Source: Steroidobacteraceae bacterium
Lineage (GTDB): Bacteria; Pseudomonadota; Gammaproteobacteria; Steroidobacterales; Steroidobacteraceae
Direction of reading: 5' to 3'
Length of the DNA stretch: 5,936 nucleotides
Assembly (NCBI GenBank): GCA_023253235.1
Contig: JALRHE010000420.1
Span: 1-5,936, forward strand
The notes under the pieces: model-generated
What the model saw: the letters and a program-made list of their open reading frames with translations, nothing else
Databases searched by the model: none
What the model was told of the DNA's origin: nothing
In this document: positions 1 through 5,749 of the stretch, in pieces
Layout of the letters: each line of letters starts with the position of its first letter
How positions within the stretch are numbered: the stretch's first letter is position 1
Made by a program: the position numbers and the translations under genes

Positions 1-564
1 GAGAACGTCCTTGGCTTCCGCATGGGTCGGAATACCGAAGCCCGGCACATCGATACCGATGATGCGAACGCCGTTGATCTCCTTGGGCAACAACTGCAGC
101 GGTACGCCAGAAGCCGTCGGCACGCACAGATTGGTGACGACAATCGCGTCGTATTGCGCAGGGTCAGCAAGATTGTGGACGGCATCGCGGATGTCTTCGA
201 ACAACTTACCCGTGACCAACGTCTCGGAGTTGAACGGCACGTAGCCGACGGTGCGTCTCGCCCCGTAGAAATGGGACGTGAAAGTCAGACCGTAAACGCA
301 GCAAGCTGAACCCGACAGGATCGTCGCTGTGCGACGCATCCGCAGGCCGACGCGCAGGCTGCCGAACGCCGGGCACATACTCTGAGGCTGATCGTGTGGA
401 CCCGCCGGGTAATCGCGCGCGTACTTCTCGAGCACATCCGCCTTGCCGGCGGCGACAGCCGCGGCGCGCATTCGAGTCTCGCCACCATGACACGACGCGC
501 CGCCGGCGGTGTCCTGCGGGAGGACCTCCGGGCTAACGTCGATGTGGGTGTCGAGTGCGCTCAT
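1..564 (-). CDS. bchY: BchY, chlorophyllide a oxidoreductase subunit Y (N-terminal part, runs off left edge)
   Basis: This open frame reads 188 codons from ATG at 564-562 to the window edge without a stop. It is one half of the nitrogenase-like catalytic BchY/BchZ component of chlorophyllide a oxidoreductase, which reduces the C7=C8 bond of ring B during bacteriochlorophyll synthesis. Recognisable family stretches are QSMCPAFGSLRVGLRMR (residues 61-77), SGSACCVYGLTFTSHFYGAR (84-103), GYVPFNSETLVTGKLFEDIRDA (from 107) and GIDVPGFGIPTHAEAKDVL at the edge. Cys64, Cys88/89 and Cys147 are well placed to be the three BchY ligands of the [4Fe-4S] cluster shared with BchZ; their 25- and 58-residue spacing agrees with what I recall of characterised BchY proteins. 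The start lies one base after the bchX stop (TGA-C-ATG) with no clear Shine-Dalgarno, so translation is probably coupled to bchX. Identity is secure; the C-terminal part is outside the window. Confidence 0.95.
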   Translation of the reverse strand, partial: MSALDTHIDVSPEVLPQDTAGGASCHGGETRMRAAAVAAGKADVLEKYARDYPAGPHDQPQSMCPAFGSLRVGLRMRRTATILSGSACCVYGLTFTSHFYGARRTVGYVPFNSETLVTGKLFEDIRDAVHNLADPAQYDAIVVTNLCVPTASGVPLQLLPKEINGVRIIGIDVPGFGIPTHAEAKDVL

Positions 565-565
565 G

Positions 566-1579
566 TCAGACCGCGTCGTAGATGACTTCGAGGGAGGGTT
601 TCTGGATTTGCGAACGACCGCACATGTCTTCGAAGGTGGCCGGTTGCAGCGTGACGCCTCGACCGACCGCTTCGCCCTTGAACAGACCGAGCAGTTCGTC
701 CTGCGTGAGGGGCTTCGGTCGCACCGGCGGTGCAGTCGCCACATTGCCGGCGAGTTCGGCAAACAAGGCGCCCCACTCCGACTCAGGCGTACCAATGATT
801 TCGTAGTTGGCGCTCTTGCGTCGGATATCCTCGTGCGCCGGGATGGCTGCGAGCACCGGAATGCCCGCGGCGGCCGCAAAAGCCTGCGCCTCGCCTGTGT
901 GATCGTCTTTGTTGATCACCAACCCCGCAACGCCGACGTTGCCGCCCAGCTTGCGGAAGTATTCGACGGCCGAGCACACGTTGTTCGCCACATAGAGCGA
1001 TTGCAGATCGTTACTGCCGACCACGATGACCTTCTGGCACATGTCTCTGGCGATCGGCAGACCGAAGCCACCACAGACCACATCGCCCAGGAAATCGAGT
1101 AATACGTAGTCGAAACCCCAGTCGTGGAAGCCGAGCTTCTCGAGGGTTTCGAAACCGTGAATGATGCCGCGACCACCGCAGCCGCGACCGACCTCGGGGC
1201 CACCGAGCTCCATCGCATACACACCATCACGCTTGAAGCAAACATCACCGATCTCGAGCGGTTCACCCGCCAGTTTTTTCTTTGACGAGGTTTCGATGAT
1301 GGTGGGACACGCGCGGCCACCGAACAGCAAGGAGGTCGTATCGCTCTTCGGGTCGCAACCGATCAGCAAGATCTTCTTGCCCTGCTGCGCCATCATGTAA
1401 CTGAGGTTGGCGAGCGTAAAACTCTTGCCGATACCGCCCTTGCCGTAGATCGCGATGATCTGCGTTTCTTTGGTCACCGGCGTCGGTGTCACTGACGGCG
1501 GCGCCATCGCAGCCTCAGCCCGCAGACTGCGCTTGAGCTTTTCAACAGGAATGGAGACCGTGTCACCGGGCGGGGTCAT
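566..1579 (-). CDS. bchX: BchX, chlorophyllide a oxidoreductase iron protein (ATPase)
   Basis: The 337-residue product is the NifH/BchL-like homodimeric iron protein that passes electrons to BchY/BchZ at the cost of ATP. Visible motifs are the P-loop GKGGIGKS (residues 46-53), the switch-like stretch GCDPKSDTTSLLFGG (74-88), the first cluster cysteine in VGRGCGGRG (Cys134) and the second in LLDFLGDVVCGGFG (Cys169). Two subunits would hold one [4Fe-4S] cluster through these cysteines. The length matches the family (about 330 residues), and the roughly 40-residue leader before the P-loop, which separates BchX from the shorter BchL, is present. I chose ATG 1579-1577 because GGAGG (plus-strand cctcc, 1588-1592) sits 8 nt upstream and the start overlaps the bchC stop as ATGA. 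An upstream in-frame TTG at 1615 would add 12 residues but lacks this support. The gene is co-transcribed with bchC and bchY. Confidence 0.96.
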   Translation of the reverse strand: MTPPGDTVSIPVEKLKRSLRAEAAMAPPSVTPTPVTKETQIIAIYGKGGIGKSFTLANLSYMMAQQGKKILLIGCDPKSDTTSLLFGGRACPTIIETSSKKKLAGEPLEIGDVCFKRDGVYAMELGGPEVGRGCGGRGIIHGFETLEKLGFHDWGFDYVLLDFLGDVVCGGFGLPIARDMCQKVIVVGSNDLQSLYVANNVCSAVEYFRKLGGNVGVAGLVINKDDHTGEAQAFAAAAGIPVLAAIPAHEDIRRKSANYEIIGTPESEWGALFAELAGNVATAPPVRPKPLTQDELLGLFKGEAVGRGVTLQPATFEDMCGRSQIQKPSLEVIYDAV

Positions 1580-2532
1580 GCTGCGTGCCTCCAATCGAGA
1601 ACCATTTTGAGACAATCGGGATCACCGAAAGCCTGACGATAAGCGGCATCGGCTGACTGCGCGTCGCGCCGATGCGTGATGAGTCCATCGAGCGACAAGG
1701 CGCCGCGCTCGATCAGCGCGATGACCGCCTTGAGATCAGGCTCTTTCCACTCCGCAGCGACGCGGATGCGCGCTTCGCGCATGAACGCAGCCGTGAAGTC
1801 GAACTGCATGGGCTCGGTGTAGAAGCCCGCGAGAACCACTTCACCACCGGGCGCGAGAACACCGAGCAGAGAATCGAGAATCCGCGAATCGCCACTGACG
1901 TCGTAAACCGAGCGATATCGACGATGATTGTCCGTCGCAGGATCGATGACCGTGTAACCCGTCGCGCCAGCACGGCGACGCTCGTCACGCTCCCACACCA
2001 TCGGCGCAGGAGCACCGAGCGCAATCGTGATGCGCGCGAGCAAGCGACCGAGCACACCGTGACCGACGATGAGATCGGCAGGAGTTGCCGCAGGATTGGC
2101 GAGCGCGTGATAGGCCGTCGCGGCCAATGCGAGCAGGACAGCACGTTCACCCAAGGCATCGTCGACTGCGGTGACACGCGCCGCCGGAACGACCAGCTGC
2201 GATGCCGCACCACCGAACAAGCCGCGCACCTCACCGAAACAGCGGGCACCGGGCACGAAGACGCGCTGACCCATCGCAAACCCGGTCACGGCGGAGCCCA
2301 ATTCACGAATGCGGCCAACGGATTCGTAGCCCGGAACGAGTGGATAACCCATCCCCGGAAATGGCGGCATTCGTCCTGACCAAAGCAATCGCTCGGTACC
2401 GGTACTGATGCCGCTCCATTCGATGTCGACGAGGATCTCGTCGGGCGCAGGCGCTGGTAGAGAGAGCCGGTTGAGCGCTAAGCGCTCCGGTCCCTCGATT
2501 ACCACGGCGAGTGTGTTCCATCCCTGTGCCAT
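1576..2532 (-). CDS. bchC: BchC, bacteriochlorophyllide 3-hydroxyethyl dehydrogenase
   Basis: The 318-residue product belongs to the medium-chain dehydrogenase/reductase superfamily and oxidises the 3-(1-hydroxyethyl) group of the bacteriochlorophyllide precursor to the 3-acetyl group of bacteriochlorophyll a. The N-terminal GroES-like half contains the family stretch SGISTGTERLLWSGRMPPFPGMGYPLVPGYESVGRI (residues 40-75). The nucleotide-binding half starts near residue 154 with VGHGVLGRLLARI (GxGxxG, 157-162), followed by DVSGDSRILDSLLGVLAPGGEVVLAGFY. The usual zinc-enzyme Cys and His-Glu positions read Ser and Tyr-Glu, so a catalytic zinc is unlikely; I believe this is normal for BchC. The start is well defined: AAGGAG lies 5 nt upstream of the ATG. 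The gene is preceded by its own promoter with PpsR-type operators and followed by bchX with a 4-base ATGA overlap. Confidence 0.95.
   Translation of the reverse strand: MAQGWNTLAVVIEGPERLALNRLSLPAPAPDEILVDIEWSGISTGTERLLWSGRMPPFPGMGYPLVPGYESVGRIRELGSAVTGFAMGQRVFVPGARCFGEVRGLFGGAASQLVVPAARVTAVDDALGERAVLLALAATAYHALANPAATPADLIVGHGVLGRLLARITIALGAPAPMVWERDERRRAGATGYTVIDPATDNHRRYRSVYDVSGDSRILDSLLGVLAPGGEVVLAGFYTEPMQFDFTAAFMREARIRVAAEWKEPDLKAVIALIERGALSLDGLITHRRDAQSADAAYRQAFGDPDCLKMVLDWRHAA
1588..1592 (-). promoter_or_regulatory. Ribosome binding site of bchX
   Basis: The minus strand reads GGAGG, followed by 8 nt and then the ATG at 1579. The site lies inside the 3' end of bchC. It decides the bchX start in favour of the ATGA overlap rather than the upstream TTG at 1615. 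Confidence 0.75.
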
Positions 2533-2537
2533 GCAGG

Positions 2538-2543
2538 CTCCTT
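2538..2543 (-). promoter_or_regulatory. Ribosome binding site of bchC
   Basis: The minus strand reads AAGGAG, then five bases, then the bchC ATG. This is the strongest Shine-Dalgarno in the window and fixes the start of bchC. Confidence 0.8.
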
Positions 2544-2560
2544 AGGCCTGACGATCCAAG

Positions 2561-2578
2561 TGTCAGTCTACGCTTACG
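2561..2578. promoter_or_regulatory. Imperfect PpsR/CrtJ half-operator (bchC site 2)
   Basis: TGT-N12-ACG has a strong left half (TGTCAGT) and one mismatch in the right half. It is exactly 8 bp from the perfect site, matching my recollection of the paired CrtJ sites at Rhodobacter bchC, which are bound cooperatively. It covers the proposed -10 hexamer. Confidence 0.55.
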
Positions 2579-2592
2579 CTTTAAAGTGTCAA
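2565..2592 (-). promoter_or_regulatory. Sigma-70-type promoter of the bchCXYZ operon
   Basis: On the minus strand a perfect -35 hexamer TTGACA (2592-2587) is followed by a 16-nt spacer and TAGACT (2570-2565; 4 of 6 matches to TATAAT). Transcription would start near 2557-2559, giving a leader of about 26 nt before the bchC ATG. The -35 hexamer is embedded in the distal half of the perfect PpsR-type palindrome and the -10 lies inside the proximal imperfect one, so a bound repressor would block polymerase. The same arrangement is known for bchC in Rhodobacter. The call rests on motif match and position only. Confidence 0.7.
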
Positions 2593-2604
2593 CTATTAAA
2601 GACA
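2587..2604. promoter_or_regulatory. PpsR/CrtJ operator, perfect TGT-N12-ACA (bchC site 1)
   Basis: The sequence TGTCAACTATTAAAGACA matches TGT-N12-ACA exactly. With one flanking base each side it becomes GTGTC-N10-GACAC, perfect 5-bp arms. PpsR (CrtJ) represses bch, crt and puc genes under oxygen or strong light in purple bacteria. The site overlaps the bchC -35 hexamer. That the host encodes PpsR is inferred; its gene is not in this window. Confidence 0.8.
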
Positions 2605-2620
2605 CTAATGAAGGGTCGAC

Positions 2621-2648
2621 AGCGACGATGGCGAACCCCGGCGTCGCT
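2621..2648 (-). terminator. Hairpin immediately after crtF (possible weak terminator or mRNA-stabilising stem)
   Basis: The arms AGCGACG and CGTCGCT (2621-2627 and 2642-2648) pair perfectly over 7 bp around a 14-nt loop, and the stem begins on the base after the crtF stop codon. No T-tract follows on the minus strand, so it is not a standard intrinsic terminator. It may act as a 3'-end stabiliser or a processing boundary between the crtEF and bchC parts of the transcript, while still allowing the read-through known for this superoperon. It could also be chance in GC-rich DNA. Confidence 0.35.
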
Positions 2649-3779
2649 TCACGCGGGCCGACGAGCGACGATCAATCGGGTCTGCAAGGGAATTCGGGTG
2701 GGCCGCTCCTCGATATCGACCAGACCCACCTCGCGCATCCAAGCAGAAATTTCTGCTGCCGTACGAGCTCGGCCACTACCCATCGCCCAGAGATAGAGCC
2801 CGAAATAAGCGTTCCCCATGCGCACGGCACCCGGCGTACCCGCGAGCGGTTCCGCCACGACCAAACACCCGCCTGGCGCGAGCGCCGTTGCCGCGCGATG
2901 CAACAACGATCTAGCGAGCTCGTCATCGTGATCGTGCAGGATCCGCACCAACGTGATGAGATCCGCTCCCGCCGGCAGAGCATCGTGTGCGAAATCACCG
3001 CCGATGCATTCGACGCCGCTCGCCCCACCGAATCGTCGTCGAGCCTCGGCTGCGACTGCCGGCAAGTCGAACAGGACGAGTTGCGCCTGCGGTGCGCGCT
3101 GCCGCACATGCCGCAGGAAAGTCCCGTCACCACCGCCGATATCGAGGATGCGGCGATGCCGAGTGAAGTCGTAAGAATCGAGGATCTCGTCGGCGACGAG
3201 CCCTTGGGAGGCCGCCATCAGCGCCGTGTAGGCGCGAACCTGCTCGGATCCCGCAGTGGATGGCGTGTCGGCCGTGGCGTAAGGCCAGTACCGCGCGAGC
3301 TCGGTGCTCCCGCGCGGCGAACGTAACAACGCCACCGGATCGACGAGGTCGCGATAAAGCACGGCATGGTGTTCGATCATCGCGAGTGCGCCAGCATTGC
3401 CGAGCAACGCCGCGCCCTTCGAACCCAACCACCAGATCGGCTCGTTGGTATCCGACTCGTCGCACTCGAGCAGATCCAATGCCTCGGCCGCACGTAGCAA
3501 CGTCAGACCAGCTGCTGGCGACAAATCGAGTGCCGACAACAACTGCTTATGCGTCAGTGGTCCATCTCGCAACTGCGTGAGCACACCGAGACGATGACAG
3601 GCGAGCAGAACCTGCGAGTACACGAAACCGGCAACGAGATCGAAAGCCTCGGACGCCTCGCGCTGCGCGCGCCGGCGGGTTATCCAGAACCCAGAGAGCT
3701 TTCTTTGAACAAGCGGATCGAGCAGTTTCGCGTTTCGCCAGCGACGCCAGCGATCCCGCAGCCAACCCGGTAGTTGCAC
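2649..3779 (-). CDS. crtF: CrtF, hydroxyneurosporene / demethylspheroidene O-methyltransferase
   Basis: CrtF transfers a methyl group from S-adenosylmethionine to the C-1 hydroxyl that CrtC creates on acyclic carotenoids, giving the 1-methoxy end group of spheroidene or spirilloxanthin. The N-terminal half holds the helical dimerisation region with the family stretch AFDLVAGFVYSQVLLACHRLGVL; the C-terminal half is a Rossmann methyltransferase fold. Numbered from the GTG start, the SAM-binding motif LDIGGGDG is at 212-219, the acidic strand end LVLFDLP near 234-240, and the likely catalytic-base region RILHDHDD ends near 286. I start it at GTG 3779-3777, giving 376 residues, close to the family's usual length. 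Alternatives are TTG 3821-3819, which overlaps the crtE stop as TTGA (390 residues), and TTG 3908, which adds an Arg/Gly/Ser-rich tail inside crtE. Function is secure; the start is not. It lies directly downstream of crtE. Confidence 0.93.
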   Translation of the reverse strand: MQLPGWLRDRWRRWRNAKLLDPLVQRKLSGFWITRRRAQREASEAFDLVAGFVYSQVLLACHRLGVLTQLRDGPLTHKQLLSALDLSPAAGLTLLRAAEALDLLECDESDTNEPIWWLGSKGAALLGNAGALAMIEHHAVLYRDLVDPVALLRSPRGSTELARYWPYATADTPSTAGSEQVRAYTALMAASQGLVADEILDSYDFTRHRRILDIGGGDGTFLRHVRQRAPQAQLVLFDLPAVAAEARRRFGGASGVECIGGDFAHDALPAGADLITLVRILHDHDDELARSLLHRAATALAPGGCLVVAEPLAGTPGAVRMGNAYFGLYLWAMGSGRARTAAEISAWMREVGLVDIEERPTRIPLQTRLIVARRPA

Positions 3780-3817
3780 TCCCCTCGAACCTGTCGAAAT
3801 GCCCGTAGAGCCGCCGA

Positions 3818-4696
3818 TCAAGCGGCCACGCGCTCCAACAGCGCCGCGGGCAACAAGCGCTGCGCCTCGAGATCGAGTAGATCGCGCAAAAACTCTGCGC
3901 CCGGACAATCCGGAATGGATTCGTTAGCCATGCGAATCAACCCTTCGAAATGCGTGACCGCGCCGGCAACCCCTAATTCATTGACACAGCTCGGACGTGA
4001 CAGATCGGCATCACGATGCGCAGGCTTACCCAGCTCGACATCGGTACCGAGTACGTCGCGGATATCGTCAGCGACCTGATAGGCCTCACCGAGTCGGTCA
4101 CCGAGTTCGCGCCACGGAGTGGGATCTACGCCTGCAGAGAGCGCACCACCCACGGTCGCCGCTACGAACAGCGCGCCGGTCTTGAGACGGCGATACTCCT
4201 CGAGCGGCGTCGTCTCTTCGCATTCCCAAGCCTGCCCCGCGACGATGCCGCCTGGGGCCCCCGCCGCACGGGCGAGCGCTAGCACCACACCGGGTAATCT
4301 CGCTGGATGCTGGGCATACGCACGCGCCACGTTCTGAAAGGCGAGCACGATCAGCGCATCACCGACGAGCAGCGCAATGCGCTCATCAAACGCGCGGTGC
4401 ACCGACGGTCGATTGCGACGAAACTCGGCGTCGTCGAAACAAGGCAGATCATCGTGAACCAAGGACGCGCAATGCAGCAATTCGATGGAGGCGGCTGTCG
4501 CCTCGGCCAGCGGCGACTGCGGCTCGCCACAGCCCGCGGCGATCGCGAGACAAAGACGCGGACGGATCCGCGCCCCGCCCGGAAAAACAGCGTAGCGAAT
4601 GGCCGCGGCCAGACGCGGCGGGCAACCTAGCGACTCACACGACTCGACCGCCACTTCGAGGGCTTGCTCGATTCTGGATCCGGACGCATTTTTCAT
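3818..4696 (-). CDS. crtE: CrtE, geranylgeranyl diphosphate synthase
   Basis: This 292-residue trans-polyprenyl diphosphate synthase condenses isopentenyl diphosphate with allylic diphosphates to make geranylgeranyl diphosphate, the precursor of carotenoids and of the bacteriochlorophyll esterifying alcohol. The first aspartate-rich motif is DDLPCFDD (residues 82-89) in LVHDDLPCFDDAEFRRNRPSVH, with the CxxxD-type insertion typical of bacterial enzymes. The second is DDIRD (210-214), followed by LGKPAHRDADLSRPS. The isoprenyl diphosphate-binding stretch FPGGARIRPRLCLA (38-51) is also present. All catalytic aspartates are intact and the length is normal. The ATG at 4696 has only a weak Shine-Dalgarno-like CAGGTG upstream. 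It is the first gene of the leftward crtEF-bchCXY run, transcribed from a PpsR-controlled promoter region shared with divergent crtC. Confidence 0.96.
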   Translation of the reverse strand: MKNASGSRIEQALEVAVESCESLGCPPRLAAAIRYAVFPGGARIRPRLCLAIAAGCGEPQSPLAEATAASIELLHCASLVHDDLPCFDDAEFRRNRPSVHRAFDERIALLVGDALIVLAFQNVARAYAQHPARLPGVVLALARAAGAPGGIVAGQAWECEETTPLEEYRRLKTGALFVAATVGGALSAGVDPTPWRELGDRLGEAYQVADDIRDVLGTDVELGKPAHRDADLSRPSCVNELGVAGAVTHFEGLIRMANESIPDCPGAEFLRDLLDLEAQRLLPAALLERVAA

Positions 4697-4774
4697 GCCT
4701 GCACCTGCTCGGCGAACTGCGTGGGAAACCTGATCGCTGGCGAATGTCAGTTCAGATTGTCACACTAGGGTGTC
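4697..4774. promoter_or_regulatory. crtE-crtC divergent control region
   Basis: This 78-bp gap must hold most of the signals for crtE and crtC. For crtE (minus strand) a candidate is ATGACA (4776-4771), a 16-nt spacer and TGAACT (4754-4749), with the same placement relative to the operators as at bchC but a poorer -10. For crtC (plus strand) a candidate is TTGTCA (4757-4762), an 18-nt spacer and TATAGA (4781-4786), which would place transcription start near 4793. The two promoters would overlap face to face. Bases 4697-4740 show no clear motif and are probably the crtE leader. Confidence 0.5.
4745..4762. promoter_or_regulatory. Imperfect PpsR/CrtJ half-operator (crtE site 2)
   Basis: TGT-N12-TCA has a strong TGTCAGT left half, identical over seven bases to the imperfect bchC site, and a mismatched right half. 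It lies exactly 8 bp from the perfect site at 4771-4788, the same spacing and order relative to the downstream gene as at bchC. It covers the proposed crtE -10. Confidence 0.5.
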
Positions 4775-4788
4775 ATGCAATATAGACA
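4771..4788. promoter_or_regulatory. PpsR/CrtJ operator, perfect TGT-N12-ACA (crtE/crtC site 1)
   Basis: TGTCATGCAATATAGACA matches the PpsR consensus exactly, and the flanking bases extend it to GGTGTC-N10-GACACC, perfect 6-bp arms. It covers the proposed crtE -35, the proposed crtC -10 and the ATG at 4775 that opens the crtC frame. One bound repressor could silence both genes. Confidence 0.8.
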
Positions 4789-5749
4789 CCACCCGGTGGT
4801 GAGTCAAACCGGCCCGGACTTTGCGGCGTCGCTCGCACCCAATGGCTATGCCTGGTGGTATCTCGACGCGTTGAGCGACTGCGGCCGATACGGCCTCACC
4901 GTCATCGCGATGCTCGGCTGCGTCTTCTCGCCCTGGTACGCGCGTGCCAGGCGTCGCGGCTTGGTCGACCCCGTGCAGCACTCGGCGCTCAATGTGGTGC
5001 TCTATCGTGGGCAAGGACGACGTTGGGCCATGACCGAGCGCGACGCCGCAGCCGTGACCCGTCGTGAGCATGAGTTGACGATCGGCCCGAGTCGAGTGCG
5101 CTGGGATGGCGAGGGACTGCAGATCGACGTGGATGAGAAAACGTCACCGTGGCCACAAACACTGCGCGGGCAGATCCGAGTCACGCCGACGGTCAGACAC
5201 GCCACGCCCTATCCGCTCGATGATGCCGCCCGTCACCTCTGGTGGCCGATCGCGCCGCTCGCCCGCGTGAGCGTGACATTCGACACACCCGCCTTGAACT
5301 GGGAAGGCTCGGCCTATCTCGATGCAAACCAAGGCCTAGCACCGCTCGAAGCCGATTTCGAATCTTGGAACTGGTCACGAAGTCACGGCACCACACGAAC
5401 GCACGTGCTGTACGACACGATCGGCGCAGCGGGAGGTCACAACCGATCGTTGTCGCTCGAATTCGATGTGGATGGCAGCGTGCGCACCGGATCGTCGCCA
5501 AGGTTACGACCCATGGCACGCACCGGCTGGGGCGTTGAACGACAGACCCGATGCGACCCCGGCGTAGAGCCTGCCGTGATCGAAACTTTGGAAAGCGCCC
5601 CTTTCTATGCGCGATCGATCATCGAGACCACGCTAGATGGTCATCGGCTCGAAGCATTTCACGAGAGTGTCTCGCTGCGGCGTTTCGCAAAACGCTGGGT
5701 ACAGACACTGCTGCCGGTTCGATTACCGCGAGTCGTGTCGAGGCGTTAA
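4775..5749 (+). CDS. crtC: CrtC, acyclic carotenoid 1,2-hydratase (hydroxyneurosporene synthase)
   Basis: CrtC adds water across the terminal C1-C2 double bond of neurosporene or lycopene-type carotenes, producing the hydroxyl that CrtF methylates. The 324-residue frame carries the family N-terminal block NGYAWWYLDALSDCGRYGLTVIAMLGCVFSPWYARARRRG (residues 23-62) and the strongly conserved later block NWEGSAYLDANQGLAPLEADFESWNWSRSH (175-204), followed by THVLYDT. No signal peptide is evident; it is probably peripheral to the inner membrane. The start is uncertain. ATG 4775 has AGGG four bases upstream but sits inside the PpsR operator and upstream of the best promoter's predicted transcript start. 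GTG 4796 or GTG 4799 would give a 316-317-residue protein and fit that promoter with almost no leader. It is divergent from crtE and convergent with the next gene, overlapping it by 4 bp. Confidence 0.93.
   Translation: MQYRHHPVVSQTGPDFAASLAPNGYAWWYLDALSDCGRYGLTVIAMLGCVFSPWYARARRRGLVDPVQHSALNVVLYRGQGRRWAMTERDAAAVTRREHELTIGPSRVRWDGEGLQIDVDEKTSPWPQTLRGQIRVTPTVRHATPYPLDDAARHLWWPIAPLARVSVTFDTPALNWEGSAYLDANQGLAPLEADFESWNWSRSHGTTRTHVLYDTIGAAGGHNRSLSLEFDVDGSVRTGSSPRLRPMARTGWGVERQTRCDPGVEPAVIETLESAPFYARSIIETTLDGHRLEAFHESVSLRRFAKRWVQTLLPVRLPRVVSRR

Noticed and set aside
509..1102. Plus-strand open frame of 197 codons opposite bchX
   Set aside because: It lies antisense to a strongly conserved BchX frame with intact P-loop and cluster cysteines, and its protein is rich in Arg and His with no recognisable domain. 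High GC produces such mirror frames.
566..1615. Long version of bchX starting at TTG 1615
   Set aside because: ATG 1579 has a GGAGG at good spacing and the ATGA overlap with bchC; the upstream TTG has neither.
1672..2379. Plus-strand open frame of 235 codons opposite bchC
   Set aside because: Antisense to the complete bchC gene; the product is dominated by Arg, Thr and Glu in a composition typical of mirror frames, with no Shine-Dalgarno or promoter of its own.
2511..3326. Plus-strand open frame of 271 codons across the bchC promoter and crtF
   Set aside because: It runs through the bchC control region and antisense to the SAM-binding half of crtF; composition is Arg-rich and no domain is visible.
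2649..3908. Long version of crtF starting at TTG 3908
   Set aside because: The extra 43 residues before GTG 3779 are Arg/Gly/Ser-rich, mostly lie inside the crtE coding region and resemble a shadow reading of it; the shorter protein matches usual CrtF length.
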